From positions 1 through 44,114 of the forward strand of contig JAJYJW010000006.1 in assembly GCA_021789155.1 (NCBI GenBank): a stretch of 44,114 bases of DNA. The letters run 5' to 3'. This DNA is from Microcaldota archaeon (lineage in GTDB: Archaea; Micrarchaeota; Micrarchaeia; Micrarchaeales; CABMGC01). The notes beneath the pieces were generated by a model. It made no database searches, was not told where the DNA came from, and saw only the letters and a program-made list of their open reading frames with translations. Shown piece after piece: positions 17,501 through 23,335 of the stretch (position 1 is the stretch's first letter; each line of letters opens with the position of its first letter). The translations under genes were made by a program, and so were the position numbers.

Positions 17501-17976
17501 GCAGGATGGCTAGGCAATGTAGAGCAGGTATAATCAACACATATGTTGCCTTCTGAATTTTGAAGAGATATCATGCCCGTGCTTATAGGAATTTGGTAGT
17601 TGTTCCCAGAAAGATAAGAACTGCTAGAGACCACGTTCTGCACGTTGCTCGATGACGTAGCGTGTATTATCTGTGTGCCCTCAATACCGGTAACGGTCAC
17701 TATGCCGGATTTTGATATGCTTACGTTGAAAGGAACTGCGGTAAATGATGAATAGGGAAGGGTGAAATTATGAGTAAATCCATTACCTGCAAATTGTGCT
17801 GCGCTTAGTTGCGATGCGATATATTGCGCTATAGTCTGCAACTCAAGAAACAAGTTCTGATTTATGCTCGTAGAACGCTGGTTTGCAATCAATATGAAGA
17901 AAAACAGAAATATTACGAGAACCAAGGAGAACACTATGAGGAACTCCATGGATATTTGTGCTTTGCTCTGCATCAT
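14587..17976 (-). CDS. Giant prepilin-like adhesin with four LamG-like domains and an Ig-like domain
   Basis: 1129 aa. The N-terminus MMQSKAQISMEFLIVFSLVL is a textbook archaeal class III signal: basic residue, Ala/Gln cleavage site, Glu at +5 of the mature protein and an uninterrupted hydrophobic helix. LamG-like domains lie at about 170-365, 460-690, 720-925 and 960-1125; their ends repeat MQMYNSSLSQSQVLQLYNEG, VQIYNKSLNNSQIMQIYRSG and similar, then GWWPLNG..DYSG. Between the first two, residues ~373-450 look like a Big_1/invasin Ig-like domain (VTDATGAAVANALVGFST ... NSNGIASAFLT). The product should be processed by a prepilin peptidase and added to a filament or held in the membrane. Two ATGs stand in tandem (17976, 17973); either may be used. 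A soluble pilin would normally be 100-200 residues, so this is an adhesin built on a pilin anchor. Confidence 0.88.
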   Translation of the reverse strand: MMQSKAQISMEFLIVFSLVLVIFLFFFILIANQRSTSINQNLFLELQTIAQYIASQLSAAQFAGNGFTHNFTLPYSSFTAVPFNVSISKSGIVTVTGIEGTQIIHATSSSNVQNVVSSSSYLSGNNYQIPISTGMISLQNSEGNICVDYTCSTLPSHPASVALTTQNVHGAYFNGVSDYVDLGTKLAIPNALTVAVWINTADTKATQWVGGQGTSGVNGWSIAIENNLVEWRPGNGAAWGYAAKTYVLGTWAFVVGTWNGATSTIYVNGKQGSSNSLTGPLNYGGVTNLWLGQIQGSGGSAARTFDGYMANMQMYNSSLSQSQVLQLYNEGIGGAPLNTNSLVGWWPLNGNLKDYSGSGNNGNGVNSVLFPPITQIFAKVTDATGAAVANALVGFSTTAGLLASTVYTVKTSTSNVTNSNGIASAFLTQSGVNAKATVSATVFTGNHSTQPNLVAWWPMDLNQGSSVPDVTGNGYSSLVMNQVAWGSPRYVANFSGSSNSIITSTAVPAANKEGFGVNLWIYPVKYGAGLSWQYSAPIFYEGNSVSSFQIGYQSNGMIDIDGRNMNSCVSTDAAPLNTWTNVGVTQDASYIYIYMNGHLSKKCASFVYATLNPGVTLGYGNGDLSNYHFVGKIANVQVYSNPSNYALSATQMQQIYSEGISSPPYNSFNLIGWFPLNGDAKDYSGYGYNATVYPGVAFEPLKSTISNQGVVSTTPSNVSVAYFAGNAFVGNIPATSLPQGEGAMSIFAWIKTTNTVRQSVLAYGTTSAGTGVSIDTSQVSANGNLWFDFASDYVDSGVFVADGKWHLVGFTSIGNTANIIAYVDGLPDYLTVSTKPFIINTGALQIGRYMAASSVPFYFNGMISNVQIYNKSLNNSQIMQIYRSGITGAPVQNASIVGWWPLAGSIADHSSIPKLGSIATNVVYSNSQAYVPLLVDSLNGTGLLFNGDGSYVSFGNAAGLSPEAGASGTMSLCAWYKVLSSDSSYYGPLLKGMSAPSSGSGWEYTLDQSGTNEGYTVWNSLGSNIVSYYGVTPKTNQWKFACFTYDHGNSKAYYYKNGVQYPSGNAWSNFAGVTTANLVIGSGEGGYSNVGMSNLQLYNSYLTPTQITQLYDTGIPLVAYANVSLSWYP

Positions 17977-17977
17977 A

Positions 17978-18454
17978 TCAACTTGCAGGAGTTATGTAGA
18001 CACACGGAAACGCTGAATTTGTTGGACATGTAGACGTTGCGCTGACATTTACTATGTAAGTACCTGCAGATACAATAGGAAGCAAACTACCGCTCACATT
18101 GACTGGGGAATAAGCGGTAACGTAACTCAATCCTGCTGGACTTCTTAGCACAAGCACTATCTCGTGACCTATGGTGCCTGAAGTAGTGCCCAGATATATG
18201 TATTGCACCCCTGGAGGCATGCTTACAAGAACAGCCTGCTTTGCGGGAGGACCTTGTTGACCAACTAAAGTGGCTGCTGCGGCTATTTTCTCCGCTACTT
18301 GCTGCGCTGCGAATGATGAAAGCGCAGCGTTAGCATTTGCCACTTGTATGAACGCGAATACCACTATCGGAAGCAGAATCGCAAGTCCGAACGACAGAGT
18401 AATGAGGAGCTCAAAGCTTGACTGGAGCCTGAATGTTCCCGATTTCGCATTCAT
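17978..18454 (-). CDS. Type IV pilin-like protein
   Basis: 158 aa. N-terminal RLQSSFELLITLSFGLAILL fits a class III signal: basic residue, Gln at +1, Glu at +5, then a long hydrophobic helix and an amphipathic continuation (NAALSSFAAQQVAEKIAAAA). The remaining ~90 residues form a small beta-rich head with two cysteines near the end (STCPTNSAFPCVYI) that may form a disulfide. Size and layout make it the best candidate for the major pilin. Its ATG overlaps the TAA of the CBS-domain gene (TAATG) and follows AGG, and it stands one base before the giant adhesin. Which of the pilin-like proteins forms the filament shaft cannot be told from sequence alone. Confidence 0.82.
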   Translation of the reverse strand: MNAKSGTFRLQSSFELLITLSFGLAILLPIVVFAFIQVANANAALSSFAAQQVAEKIAAAATLVGQQGPPAKQAVLVSMPPGVQYIYLGTTSGTIGHEIVLVLRSPAGLSYVTAYSPVNVSGSLLPIVSAGTYIVNVSATSTCPTNSAFPCVYITPAS

Positions 18455-19590
18455 TACCTAACCATCTCTTCCTTCCTCTCAGTAAGAAGTATTTCCTTGC
18501 GCTCTTTCACGTCTTCATACAGCCTGTTGCACAGATCCTTCAGCGTTTCCATCAAGGAAAATCCAGACATCGCAGCTATAGCAGAATAGCCGTTCTTTAA
18601 CGTTACCTTTCCGCTAAGCTCGTAATTCCTTGCCTTGAATTTCTTCACGTGCACCGCTATCCTGTCTATTTGCAATGACCCGAACTTGTTTACGCGCTCT
18701 GCCAAATCCTCTAGCATGTCCACCATTTCTCCCTCGTATTCCTTCTGTCTTTCATCCAATCCAGAAAGCATCAGGTGGGAGCGCTGCGCTTTCCAGCTGC
18801 TCACCACAAGTTCGAACACATCCCTGACTGTTATTATTCCTGAGGGTTTGCCATCTCGCAGCACCAACAGCGAGGAAAGATTCTTTTCGACCAATGTCCT
18901 TATTGCGTCTTCAACTGATTTGTCCGCAGTTATCTGATGTATGTTTGTAACTGCGAGATCGATGACCTTGCTCTTTGTTGTAGGGTTTTCCTTTGAATCG
19001 TATAAATTCTGCGCTCTTGTATTGACCCTCGCGAAGTTGCTTATTATGTCGTTATACGACAATATGCCAATCGGCTTCTTTTCCTTGTCAAGCACGATTA
19101 TCTTGCTTACCTTGAATCTTTCCATTGTAGTTTTAGCCTGCGCCACGTTCGCCTGATCGGATATAGCTATAACTGGAGAGGACATGGCATCCCCGACTTT
19201 GTACTGCGAAAGCATGTGCAGAGAGAGTATTGCACGGAGCATTACATCCCTCTTGACTATGCCTGAAATAGAATCACCATCTGCATACGGTAGCGCTTTG
19301 ACTGAATACGAATAAAGAGCCTCAATCGCCTGCTCTACGGAAGAGCCTTTTGCTAACATAGGCACTCTTTTCGTGAATTTGCCTGCAGGGTACTTTGGGG
19401 AAACCTTCAGTGTACCCTTTGCCGCGATTCCCCTATCATCAAGCAATCCAAAATACTTGCCCCTTTTTGTTATCACCACGGCGCCGAACTCCTTGACTTG
19501 CGACAGTATCTCGCCTATTGGCGTTTTATAATCAAATGTGCCGGTCCTTGAAACGAATTCTTTAGGTAAAAGTTCAAAACTTCTGGCCAT
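18454..19590 (-). CDS. Four-CBS-domain protein with HPF/RaiA-like C-terminal domain
   Basis: 378 aa, soluble. Four CBS motifs, i.e. two Bateman modules, at about 15-70, 76-125, 130-185 and 205-263; typical blocks are VSKIIVLDKEKKPIGILSYN and LSSLLVLRDGKPSGIITVRD. CBS pairs bind adenine nucleotides and sense energy state. Residues ~285-365 match the S30AE/HPF-RaiA fold pattern: helix (MVDMLEDLAERVNKF), strand IDRIAVHVKKF, strands YELSGKVTLKNGYSAIAAMS, and helix METLKDLCNRLYEDVKERKE. HPF/RaiA proteins bind the 30S decoding centre and silence ribosomes. The reading is therefore an energy-sensing ribosome hibernation factor. It is the first gene of the pilin-like operon, which is odd. ATG 19590 follows TGAGGATC. 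The CBS part is certain; the HPF call is by pattern and needs a profile or structure test. Confidence 0.82.
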   Translation of the reverse strand: MARSFELLPKEFVSRTGTFDYKTPIGEILSQVKEFGAVVITKRGKYFGLLDDRGIAAKGTLKVSPKYPAGKFTKRVPMLAKGSSVEQAIEALYSYSVKALPYADGDSISGIVKRDVMLRAILSLHMLSQYKVGDAMSSPVIAISDQANVAQAKTTMERFKVSKIIVLDKEKKPIGILSYNDIISNFARVNTRAQNLYDSKENPTTKSKVIDLAVTNIHQITADKSVEDAIRTLVEKNLSSLLVLRDGKPSGIITVRDVFELVVSSWKAQRSHLMLSGLDERQKEYEGEMVDMLEDLAERVNKFGSLQIDRIAVHVKKFKARNYELSGKVTLKNGYSAIAAMSGFSLMETLKDLCNRLYEDVKERKEILLTERKEEMVR

Positions 19591-19661
19591 ACAGATCCTC
19601 AGTCTATATGCTTATGCAAAGTTTATTAACCATAGCAATGCCACAATGTCGTTACTTAGCT

Positions 19662-19683
19662 ATCCTTTTATAACTTAATAAAC
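19662..19683. promoter_or_regulatory. Overlapping promoters: CBS-pilin operon (minus) and tRNA-Cys (plus)
   Basis: CTTTTATAAC followed by TTAATAAAC. On the minus strand GTTATAAAAG would start transcription near 19640, upstream of the CBS gene; on the plus strand TTAATAAAC is about 30 bases before tRNA-Cys. A second minus-strand option, TTAATAAACTTTGC around 19617-19630, is closer to the ATG. Confidence 0.45.
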
Positions 19684-19688
19684 ATATT

Positions 19689-20201
19689 CTAAGTGCTTTT
19701 TAGTTTGTGCCAGGATGGCAGATCGGCTATGCGTCCGCCTGCAGAGCGGAGAAGGGGGATTCGACTTCCCCTCCTGGCTATTTCGTCTATTCTTTTTACA
19801 GTAAGCCACGCAGCCATATTCCCGAATCCTTTCTTGTCTATCTCGAATGGGGTTATTTGTCTAACTTCTGAAATGAAAACCAGAATGCAGAATCTCTTGT
19901 TCTTGTATGAATCATAGGAACTTGCATATTCCCCTTCCTTCATACCCAAAAGCTTGCCGTACTTATGCAGAAGCAGGTCTACCTTTGCTGGATCAAGAGC
20001 TTCAAACTGGAGCACTTTGCTGACGTTTGCAACAACACCTACATGCTCTCCAGAATTCTTGAAATACACGATATCACCTTGAGATATCCTATCCCACGGT
20101 GCTTTTCGCGATATGTACCATCTTGACTCTATGCGTTTCTCCCCGGAAAGTATTCGCTCTAAAAGATGCCTTTTCTTGTCGAGTATTGCAATGTGCTGCA
20201 T
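19689..20201 (-). CDS. ASCH-domain protein (PUA-like fold) overlapping tRNA-Cys in antisense
   Basis: 170 aa, ATG 20201 preceded by GGAGGGTTATC. The N-terminus HIAILDKKRHLLERILSGEK with IESRW, APWDRISQGDIVYFKNSG and VVANVSKVLQF is typical of archaeal ASCH proteins, a PUA-like beta-barrel thought to bind RNA or nucleotides; the ESRW block and the GDIvyFK strand are hallmarks. The natural domain seems to end near residue 138 (FGNMAAWLTVKRIDEI). The last ~30 residues are read through the antisense of the tRNA-Cys gene (19709-19779) and end 20 bases beyond it, so they are unlikely to be under normal protein selection. Divergent from msrA, with which it shares an 83-base promoter region. Biochemical role unknown. 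Confidence 0.78.
   Translation of the reverse strand: MQHIAILDKKRHLLERILSGEKRIESRWYISRKAPWDRISQGDIVYFKNSGEHVGVVANVSKVLQFEALDPAKVDLLLHKYGKLLGMKEGEYASSYDSYKNKRFCILVFISEVRQITPFEIDKKGFGNMAAWLTVKRIDEIARRGSRIPLLRSAGGRIADLPSWHKLKST
19709..19779 (+). tRNA. trnC: tRNA-Cys (GCA)
   Basis: Full cloverleaf: acceptor GCCAGGA/TCCTGGC, D arm GCA/TGC with a GG-containing loop, anticodon stem TCCGC/GCGGA around CTGCAGA (anticodon GCA), T arm GGGGA/TCCCC with loop TTCGACT. The discriminator base is T, the Cys identity base. CCA is not encoded and there is no intron. The gene lies antisense inside the 3' end of the ASCH gene. Confidence 0.95.
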
Positions 20202-20284
20202 GATAACCCTCCATAAACAGCTGAATGCCGGTATTTAAGGAATCGCATTCAATTTATTAACCAGAGTAACATAACTGTTTTGCC
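20202..20284. promoter_or_regulatory. Divergent promoter region ASCH gene / msrA
   Basis: Minus strand CCTTAAATAC (20231-20240) lies about 27 bases before a start near 20208 for the ASCH gene. Plus strand CAATTTATTAACC (20250-20262) is about 27 bases before ATG 20285, so msrA mRNA is probably leaderless. Confidence 0.5.
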
Positions 20285-20818
20285 ATGGAAAAAATTAAAA
20301 CCATAGTTTTGGGCGGAGGGTGCTTCTGGTGCACCGAAGCGGTATTCAAGAGGATAAAGGGAGTTGTAAAAACAACCCCGGGATACGCTGGGGGCAGCAC
20401 TGCTAATCCGACCTACGAAGAGGTATGTTCGCACGAGACCGGACATGCAGAAGTTCTCAAGGTAGAATATGATGACAGCGTAATGCCAATAGACGAGCTT
20501 CTTGAGATATTCTTCGCGATGCACGATCCAACGTCACTCAACAAACAAGGAAATGACGAGGGTAATCAGTACAGATCTATAATACTATGCAGTGACGATG
20601 AACAGATGCGAAGAGTTATGCATTTCATAGATGAACATAGAAAAGAGTACGAAAAGGAGATAGTAACCGAAGTTAAAATGCTCAATAAGTTCTACCCAGC
20701 GGAAGCTTACCATAATGATTATTTTGCCAGAAACCCAATTCAGCCATACTGCATCTTCGTGATAAGGCCGAAGATAAAGAAGATAATGGAGAAGTTCGAG
20801 AAATATATTGTTCGGTAA
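20285..20818 (+). CDS. msrA: Peptide methionine sulfoxide reductase MsrA
   Basis: Reduces methionine-S-sulfoxide in free or protein-bound form, a repair enzyme of the cytoplasm. 177 aa, the normal length. The catalytic motif GGGCFWCTE places the nucleophile at Cys13 with Cys16 nearby; other family blocks are VVKTTPGYAGGSTANPTYEE, CSHETGHAEVLKVEYD, FFAMHDPTSLNKQGNDEGNQ YRS and FYPAEAYHNDYF. No C-terminal recycling cysteine pair of the bacterial type is obvious; Cys136-region and Cys residues in PYCIF could act in resolution. An alpha/beta hydrolase gene follows after four bases, so the two probably share a transcript. Not fused to MsrB. Confidence 0.95.
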   Translation: MEKIKTIVLGGGCFWCTEAVFKRIKGVVKTTPGYAGGSTANPTYEEVCSHETGHAEVLKVEYDDSVMPIDELLEIFFAMHDPTSLNKQGNDEGNQYRSIILCSDDEQMRRVMHFIDEHRKEYEKEIVTEVKMLNKFYPAEAYHNDYFARNPIQPYCIFVIRPKIKKIMEKFEKYIVR

Positions 20819-20822
20819 TGGT

Positions 20823-21368
20823 ATGACAAAGAGATTTTTCATAGTACATGGATGGGAAGGCAGCCCCGAGAAGAACTGGATGCCTTGGATAACTCGTCAG
20901 CTTGAGAGCAAGGGTTATGATACAGTGGCAATAGCGATGCCGAACCCTGACAACCCAAACATGCAGGAATGGGTCAAGTGTCTTACAGATGCAGTAGGAA
21001 CGCCGAACCCAGATACTTATATCATAGGGCACAGCCTTGGATGCATAACCATACTGCGATATTTGGAAACTTTGAAGGGCAATAATCGAATATGTGGGTT
21101 AGTGCTCGTCGCAGGATTTACCTCAAACCTTGGATATGAGGAACTTGAAAGTTTCTTCAAGGAAAGGATTGAATGGAACACCATAAGAGAAAACTGCAGA
21201 AAGTTCATTGCGATATACTCTGACAACGATCAATTCGTATCTACGCACTATGGTGCAATATTCAACGAGAATCTGAGTGCAAAGGAGGTGCTAGTCCACG
21301 GAAAAGGGCATTTTGATCAGGAGGTTATGCAAGAAGTGCTTGATGCTGCGCTTTCCATTTCGGAATAA
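20823..21368 (+). CDS. RBBP9/YdeN-type alpha/beta hydrolase
   Basis: Small serine hydrolase of about 181 aa. The catalytic triad is visible: Ser in GHSLGC, Asp in IYSDNDQFV, His in GKGHF. The start FFIVHGWEGSPEKNWMPWI matches the family opening FivHGw.gsp...W.pwl. Substrate is unknown; relatives are described as carboxylesterase-like hydrolases. ATG 20823 is preferred over TTG 20808, which lies inside msrA. It sits four bases after msrA and ends directly against the stop of the convergent archease gene with no base between them. Confidence 0.9.
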   Translation: MTKRFFIVHGWEGSPEKNWMPWITRQLESKGYDTVAIAMPNPDNPNMQEWVKCLTDAVGTPNPDTYIIGHSLGCITILRYLETLKGNNRICGLVLVAGFTSNLGYEELESFFKERIEWNTIRENCRKFIAIYSDNDQFVSTHYGAIFNENLSAKEVLVHGKGHFDQEVMQEVLDAALSISE

Positions 21369-21800
21369 TCAAACATCAACCACTACGCTTATGCTCACCT
21401 TGCCTTTCTTTGATTCTACTTTCAACCCATGAGGAGTTACCGCTTTGATATCGAGAAGACCGTAGTTCCACGAGTCTTTCGCGTATGAAAGTTCGCAAGC
21501 GATCTTGAATTTGCTTTCTGAATTGAGAATTGATTTTATTTCGAGCGAAACTGGGGCGATGCTGCTTGCATCCGCTTCAGATATTATTCTCTGCAATAAG
21601 TGCCATACTAACTGCTCTTCGTCGTCTGCAGATTCGATTATTTCCATTTCGTACAGTTTCTCGCGTTCTTTTTTGATTTTTTTGAGATCCACCATTATGT
21701 TGAACATCGCTTCTGCCGCATTCTCCAACGCTTCGCTGAAATCTTTTCCGTATGCTACGTAAGCTGCTTCAGCAGTATGAGAAACGTATTTGTACTTCAT
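21369..21800 (-). CDS. Archease (RtcB ligase cofactor)
   Basis: Archease helps the RtcB tRNA ligase to complete guanylylation and turn over, acting in tRNA splicing and RNA repair. 143 aa, as usual. The N-terminus YKYVSHTAEAAYVAYGKDF matches the HTAD-x-x-x-x-aYG signature but with Glu in place of the usual Asp of HTAD, which is a metal ligand in studied archeases; Glu could still bind metal. Other family parts: EALENAAEAMFNIMVDL, EEQLVWHLLQRIISEAD and a C-terminal LDIKAVTPHGLKVE...VSVVVDV. The ATG lies 13 bases after the RNase P RNA 3' end on the same strand, so both may come from one transcript. No rtcB is in the window. Confidence 0.9.
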   Translation of the reverse strand: MKYKYVSHTAEAAYVAYGKDFSEALENAAEAMFNIMVDLKKIKKEREKLYEMEIIESADDEEQLVWHLLQRIISEADASSIAPVSLEIKSILNSESKFKIACELSYAKDSWNYGLLDIKAVTPHGLKVESKKGKVSISVVVDV

Positions 21801-21813
21801 TCAACACAACCTT

Positions 21814-22048
21814 GTGGCGTACCGTAGCCTCCCTTCTGTTTTAGGTGGCATTAGACTAAGCGGCCTTGCGGCCTTGCATGCTCATAGCAGATCTGCCTGC
21901 ACGTTTCATCTGCACCCACACGCTCGTATTGTCATAGCTTATGCATGGTAGCAGTATCGTTTCTGTTCAGGCTTCGCACCTTAGGTGCTTGCTGCTCTGC
22001 ATGGGAAGAGCTTCCTCTGCGCTAGGCAGTGAACCACCCGTACGCCAC
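21814..22048 (-). ncRNA. rnpB: RNase P RNA (short archaeal form, ~235 nt)
   Basis: Catalytic RNA that trims tRNA 5' leaders. The reverse strand begins GTGGCGTAC and ends GTACGCCAC, a perfect 9-bp P1. Next come GGGTGG and, near the other end, CCACCT, the two P2 strands, in the correct places. CR-I reads GCAGAGGAAGCTCTTCCC and CR-V reads ACAGAAGGGAGGCTAC; together they form P4 as AGC-(bulge)-TTCCC with GGGAGGCT. AGTCTAATG before CCACCT resembles the UAGAUGAAUGA stretch of other RNase P RNAs. Total length is well under the usual ~290-350 nt, so some peripheral helices must be reduced. A TATA box sits 25 bases ahead. Confidence 0.9.
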
Positions 22049-22069
22049 GTAATATGCTTGCATATTCAG

Positions 22070-22077
22070 ATTAAAAT
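22070..22077 (-). promoter_or_regulatory. TATA box of rnpB
   Basis: Reverse strand ATTTTAAT centred ~25 bases upstream of the RNase P RNA 5' end inferred from the P1 helix (22048). The spacing agrees with transcription starting exactly at the first base of P1. Confidence 0.6.
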
Positions 22078-22112
22078 GCTTTCTCATATACCTGATTTCA
22101 GCCCCTAATCCG

Positions 22113-22676
22113 TCATATCCTTCCAGTAGATTCACCTTTGGCTGATGCGCTTGCAGCCATGTGCGCAATCCTAAGAAGTACTACAGCATCCGTAACGAAT
22201 TTCGTCATGGTTTTGCTCGATTTCTTCATTGCACACAGGTAATAGCCGTTAACCTTGCTTATCTGCATGTTTTTCGTTGCAAATTCCAGCAATTCGTGCC
22301 TCTTTTGGGTTAGTAATTTCGCTTTCTTCAGTGCGTTCTCCAATTCGGAGAATCTCGGCTTTTTCCTTGTTATTGAAATGAAGTTTGAATTAGTGGTGTT
22401 CTGCAATTCATCCGTGTCTATGAGGTTCATTCCAGCAAGCGTATTCCCGTTTACTGCTATGACTTTCACTTGTTCGGCGAATCTGGATCTTAACAAAGAA
22501 CGAGATATGCAGTATGTGGAATCAGAACCGTCCACCGCAACATTGAATGAAAGCATGCCCTCGATTATACCCTGCCTTCCTATAACCCCGAATACTTTCG
22601 CGCTCTTGCTTGAATGGCTAAATGGAGAAGTGGCCAAAGCAAGAATCCTGGAACCTGGTTTTACCTGCAGGTTCAT
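22113..22676 (-). CDS. DUF99 family protein (distant endonuclease V relative)
   Basis: 187 aa. Family blocks can be read in order: KVFGVIGRQGIIEGMLSF, VAVDGSDSTYCISRSLLRSR, EQVKVIAVNGNTLAGMNLID and FISITRKKPRFSELENALKK, matching the archaeal DUF99 pattern of vvGVv.Rg, vDG.Dat, qvr.im..gi...GfNvvDi and v..RkkP....i..AL. DUF99 is regarded as a distant member of the endonuclease V fold; its reaction is not established. The ATG overlaps the rpoL stop as ATGA. Only ~65 bases separate its stop from the RNase P RNA start, with the rnpB TATA box in between. Confidence 0.78.
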   Translation of the reverse strand: MNLQVKPGSRILALATSPFSHSSKSAKVFGVIGRQGIIEGMLSFNVAVDGSDSTYCISRSLLRSRFAEQVKVIAVNGNTLAGMNLIDTDELQNTTNSNFISITRKKPRFSELENALKKAKLLTQKRHELLEFATKNMQISKVNGYYLCAMKKSSKTMTKFVTDAVVLLRIAHMAASASAKGESTGRI

Positions 22677-22939
22677 TTCTTAGGTATCTGCGAAGACAAC
22701 TCCTTTATGTCCTCCAATGCCTGCTCTACTGCCTTTTCGACAAGAGGCTTTGGATTCTTCGATGCCTTTACAACTAACCTAGGATGCCCTATTTCAGGGT
22801 GCTCCTTTGCAACTGTAGCAAAAGTCACGTCTTTCATTAGCAAGAGCTTTGACTTTATCAACTCAGGAATGGCTCTGTCGGTATTCTCGAATTCTAGCGT
22901 AATGCTCTTTGCGTCTTCCTCTATTATGTTGAGCTTCAT
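22673..22939 (-). CDS. rpoL: DNA-directed RNA polymerase subunit L (Rpo11)
   Basis: Small subunit that dimerises with Rpo3 to nucleate archaeal RNA polymerase assembly, homologous to Rpb11 and the bacterial alpha N-terminal domain. 88 aa, as expected. Family features: N-terminal KLNIIEEDAKSITLEFEN, LLLMKDVTFATVAKEHPEIG HP with the conserved His-Pro, and a C-terminal amphipathic helix LVEKAVEQALEDIKELSSQI. Overlaps the DUF99 gene by four bases. A TATA-like TTTATATTA at 22975-22983 lies upstream. The usual Asn/Asp-x-x-x-H-T-L-x-N-x-L motif is altered here (IPELIKSKLLL), as in other diverged archaeal forms. Confidence 0.88.
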   Translation of the reverse strand: MKLNIIEEDAKSITLEFENTDRAIPELIKSKLLLMKDVTFATVAKEHPEIGHPRLVVKASKNPKPLVEKAVEQALEDIKELSSQIPKK

Positions 22940-22974
22940 GAGAATCAGTTTTACCTATTAATTAACGACAAAGA

Positions 22975-22983
22975 GTAATATAA
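22975..22983 (-). promoter_or_regulatory. TATA box of the rpoL-DUF99 operon
   Basis: Reverse strand GGTTTATATTAC. Transcription would start near 22953, giving a leader of about 14 bases before the RpoL ATG at 22939. Confidence 0.5.
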
Positions 22984-23018
22984 ACCTTACGCAAACCTTC
23001 AATCTGGGCTATTTGGGC

Positions 23019-23261
23019 TCAGACCGATTGCACGCACTCGATTTCCTTGCGCTTTGTTTGTGCATTATCGCTGAAGCACTCGCACCTGCATATGAATTCC
23101 ATCTTAGACTCTACGCTCTTTGCGAGCTGTTCCATGTCGTGCTTGCAGCCGGGGCATGCCTGCATTTTGGCAGCATCCGAAAGCATTAGCTTTATATCGC
23201 GCAATACCATTTCCTTGTCATTCGAACTTACATCTACACCTTTATCCTGATGCATATGCAT
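23019..23261 (-). CDS. Small Cys-rich protein, possible metal-binding
   Basis: 80 aa, ATG 23261 preceded by GGTGA four bases away, so the start is well supported. Soluble, with a short polar N-terminus (MHMHQDKGVDVSSND), a helix MVLRDIKLMLSDAAKM, the pair CPGC at about 37-40, a second helix and then CRCEC at 59-63; one more Cys stands at 75. CxxC followed by CxCxC could bind zinc or an Fe-S cluster, but no family is recognised. Its promoter carries an inverted repeat directly next to the TATA box, and the double Lrp-like regulator gene lies directly upstream on the same strand; regulation by that protein is a guess. Confidence 0.65.
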   Translation of the reverse strand: MHMHQDKGVDVSSNDKEMVLRDIKLMLSDAAKMQACPGCKHDMEQLAKSVESKMEFICRCECFSDNAQTKRKEIECVQSV

Positions 23262-23293
23262 TTGTTCACCGAAGAGATGCGATTTTTCAGATA

Positions 23294-23316
23294 CTTATAA
23301 ATGGGGAAAATTCCCA
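23294..23316 (-). promoter_or_regulatory. Promoter with inverted repeat ahead of the Cys-rich gene
   Basis: Reverse strand ATTTATAAG (23294-23302) is the TATA box, ~27 bases before a start near 23270. Immediately upstream, GGGAA-N2-TTCCC (23304-23315) forms an inverted repeat on top of the BRE position, where a regulator would compete with or help TFB. Confidence 0.45.
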
Positions 23317-23335
23317 ATTATGATGCATTGGATTG

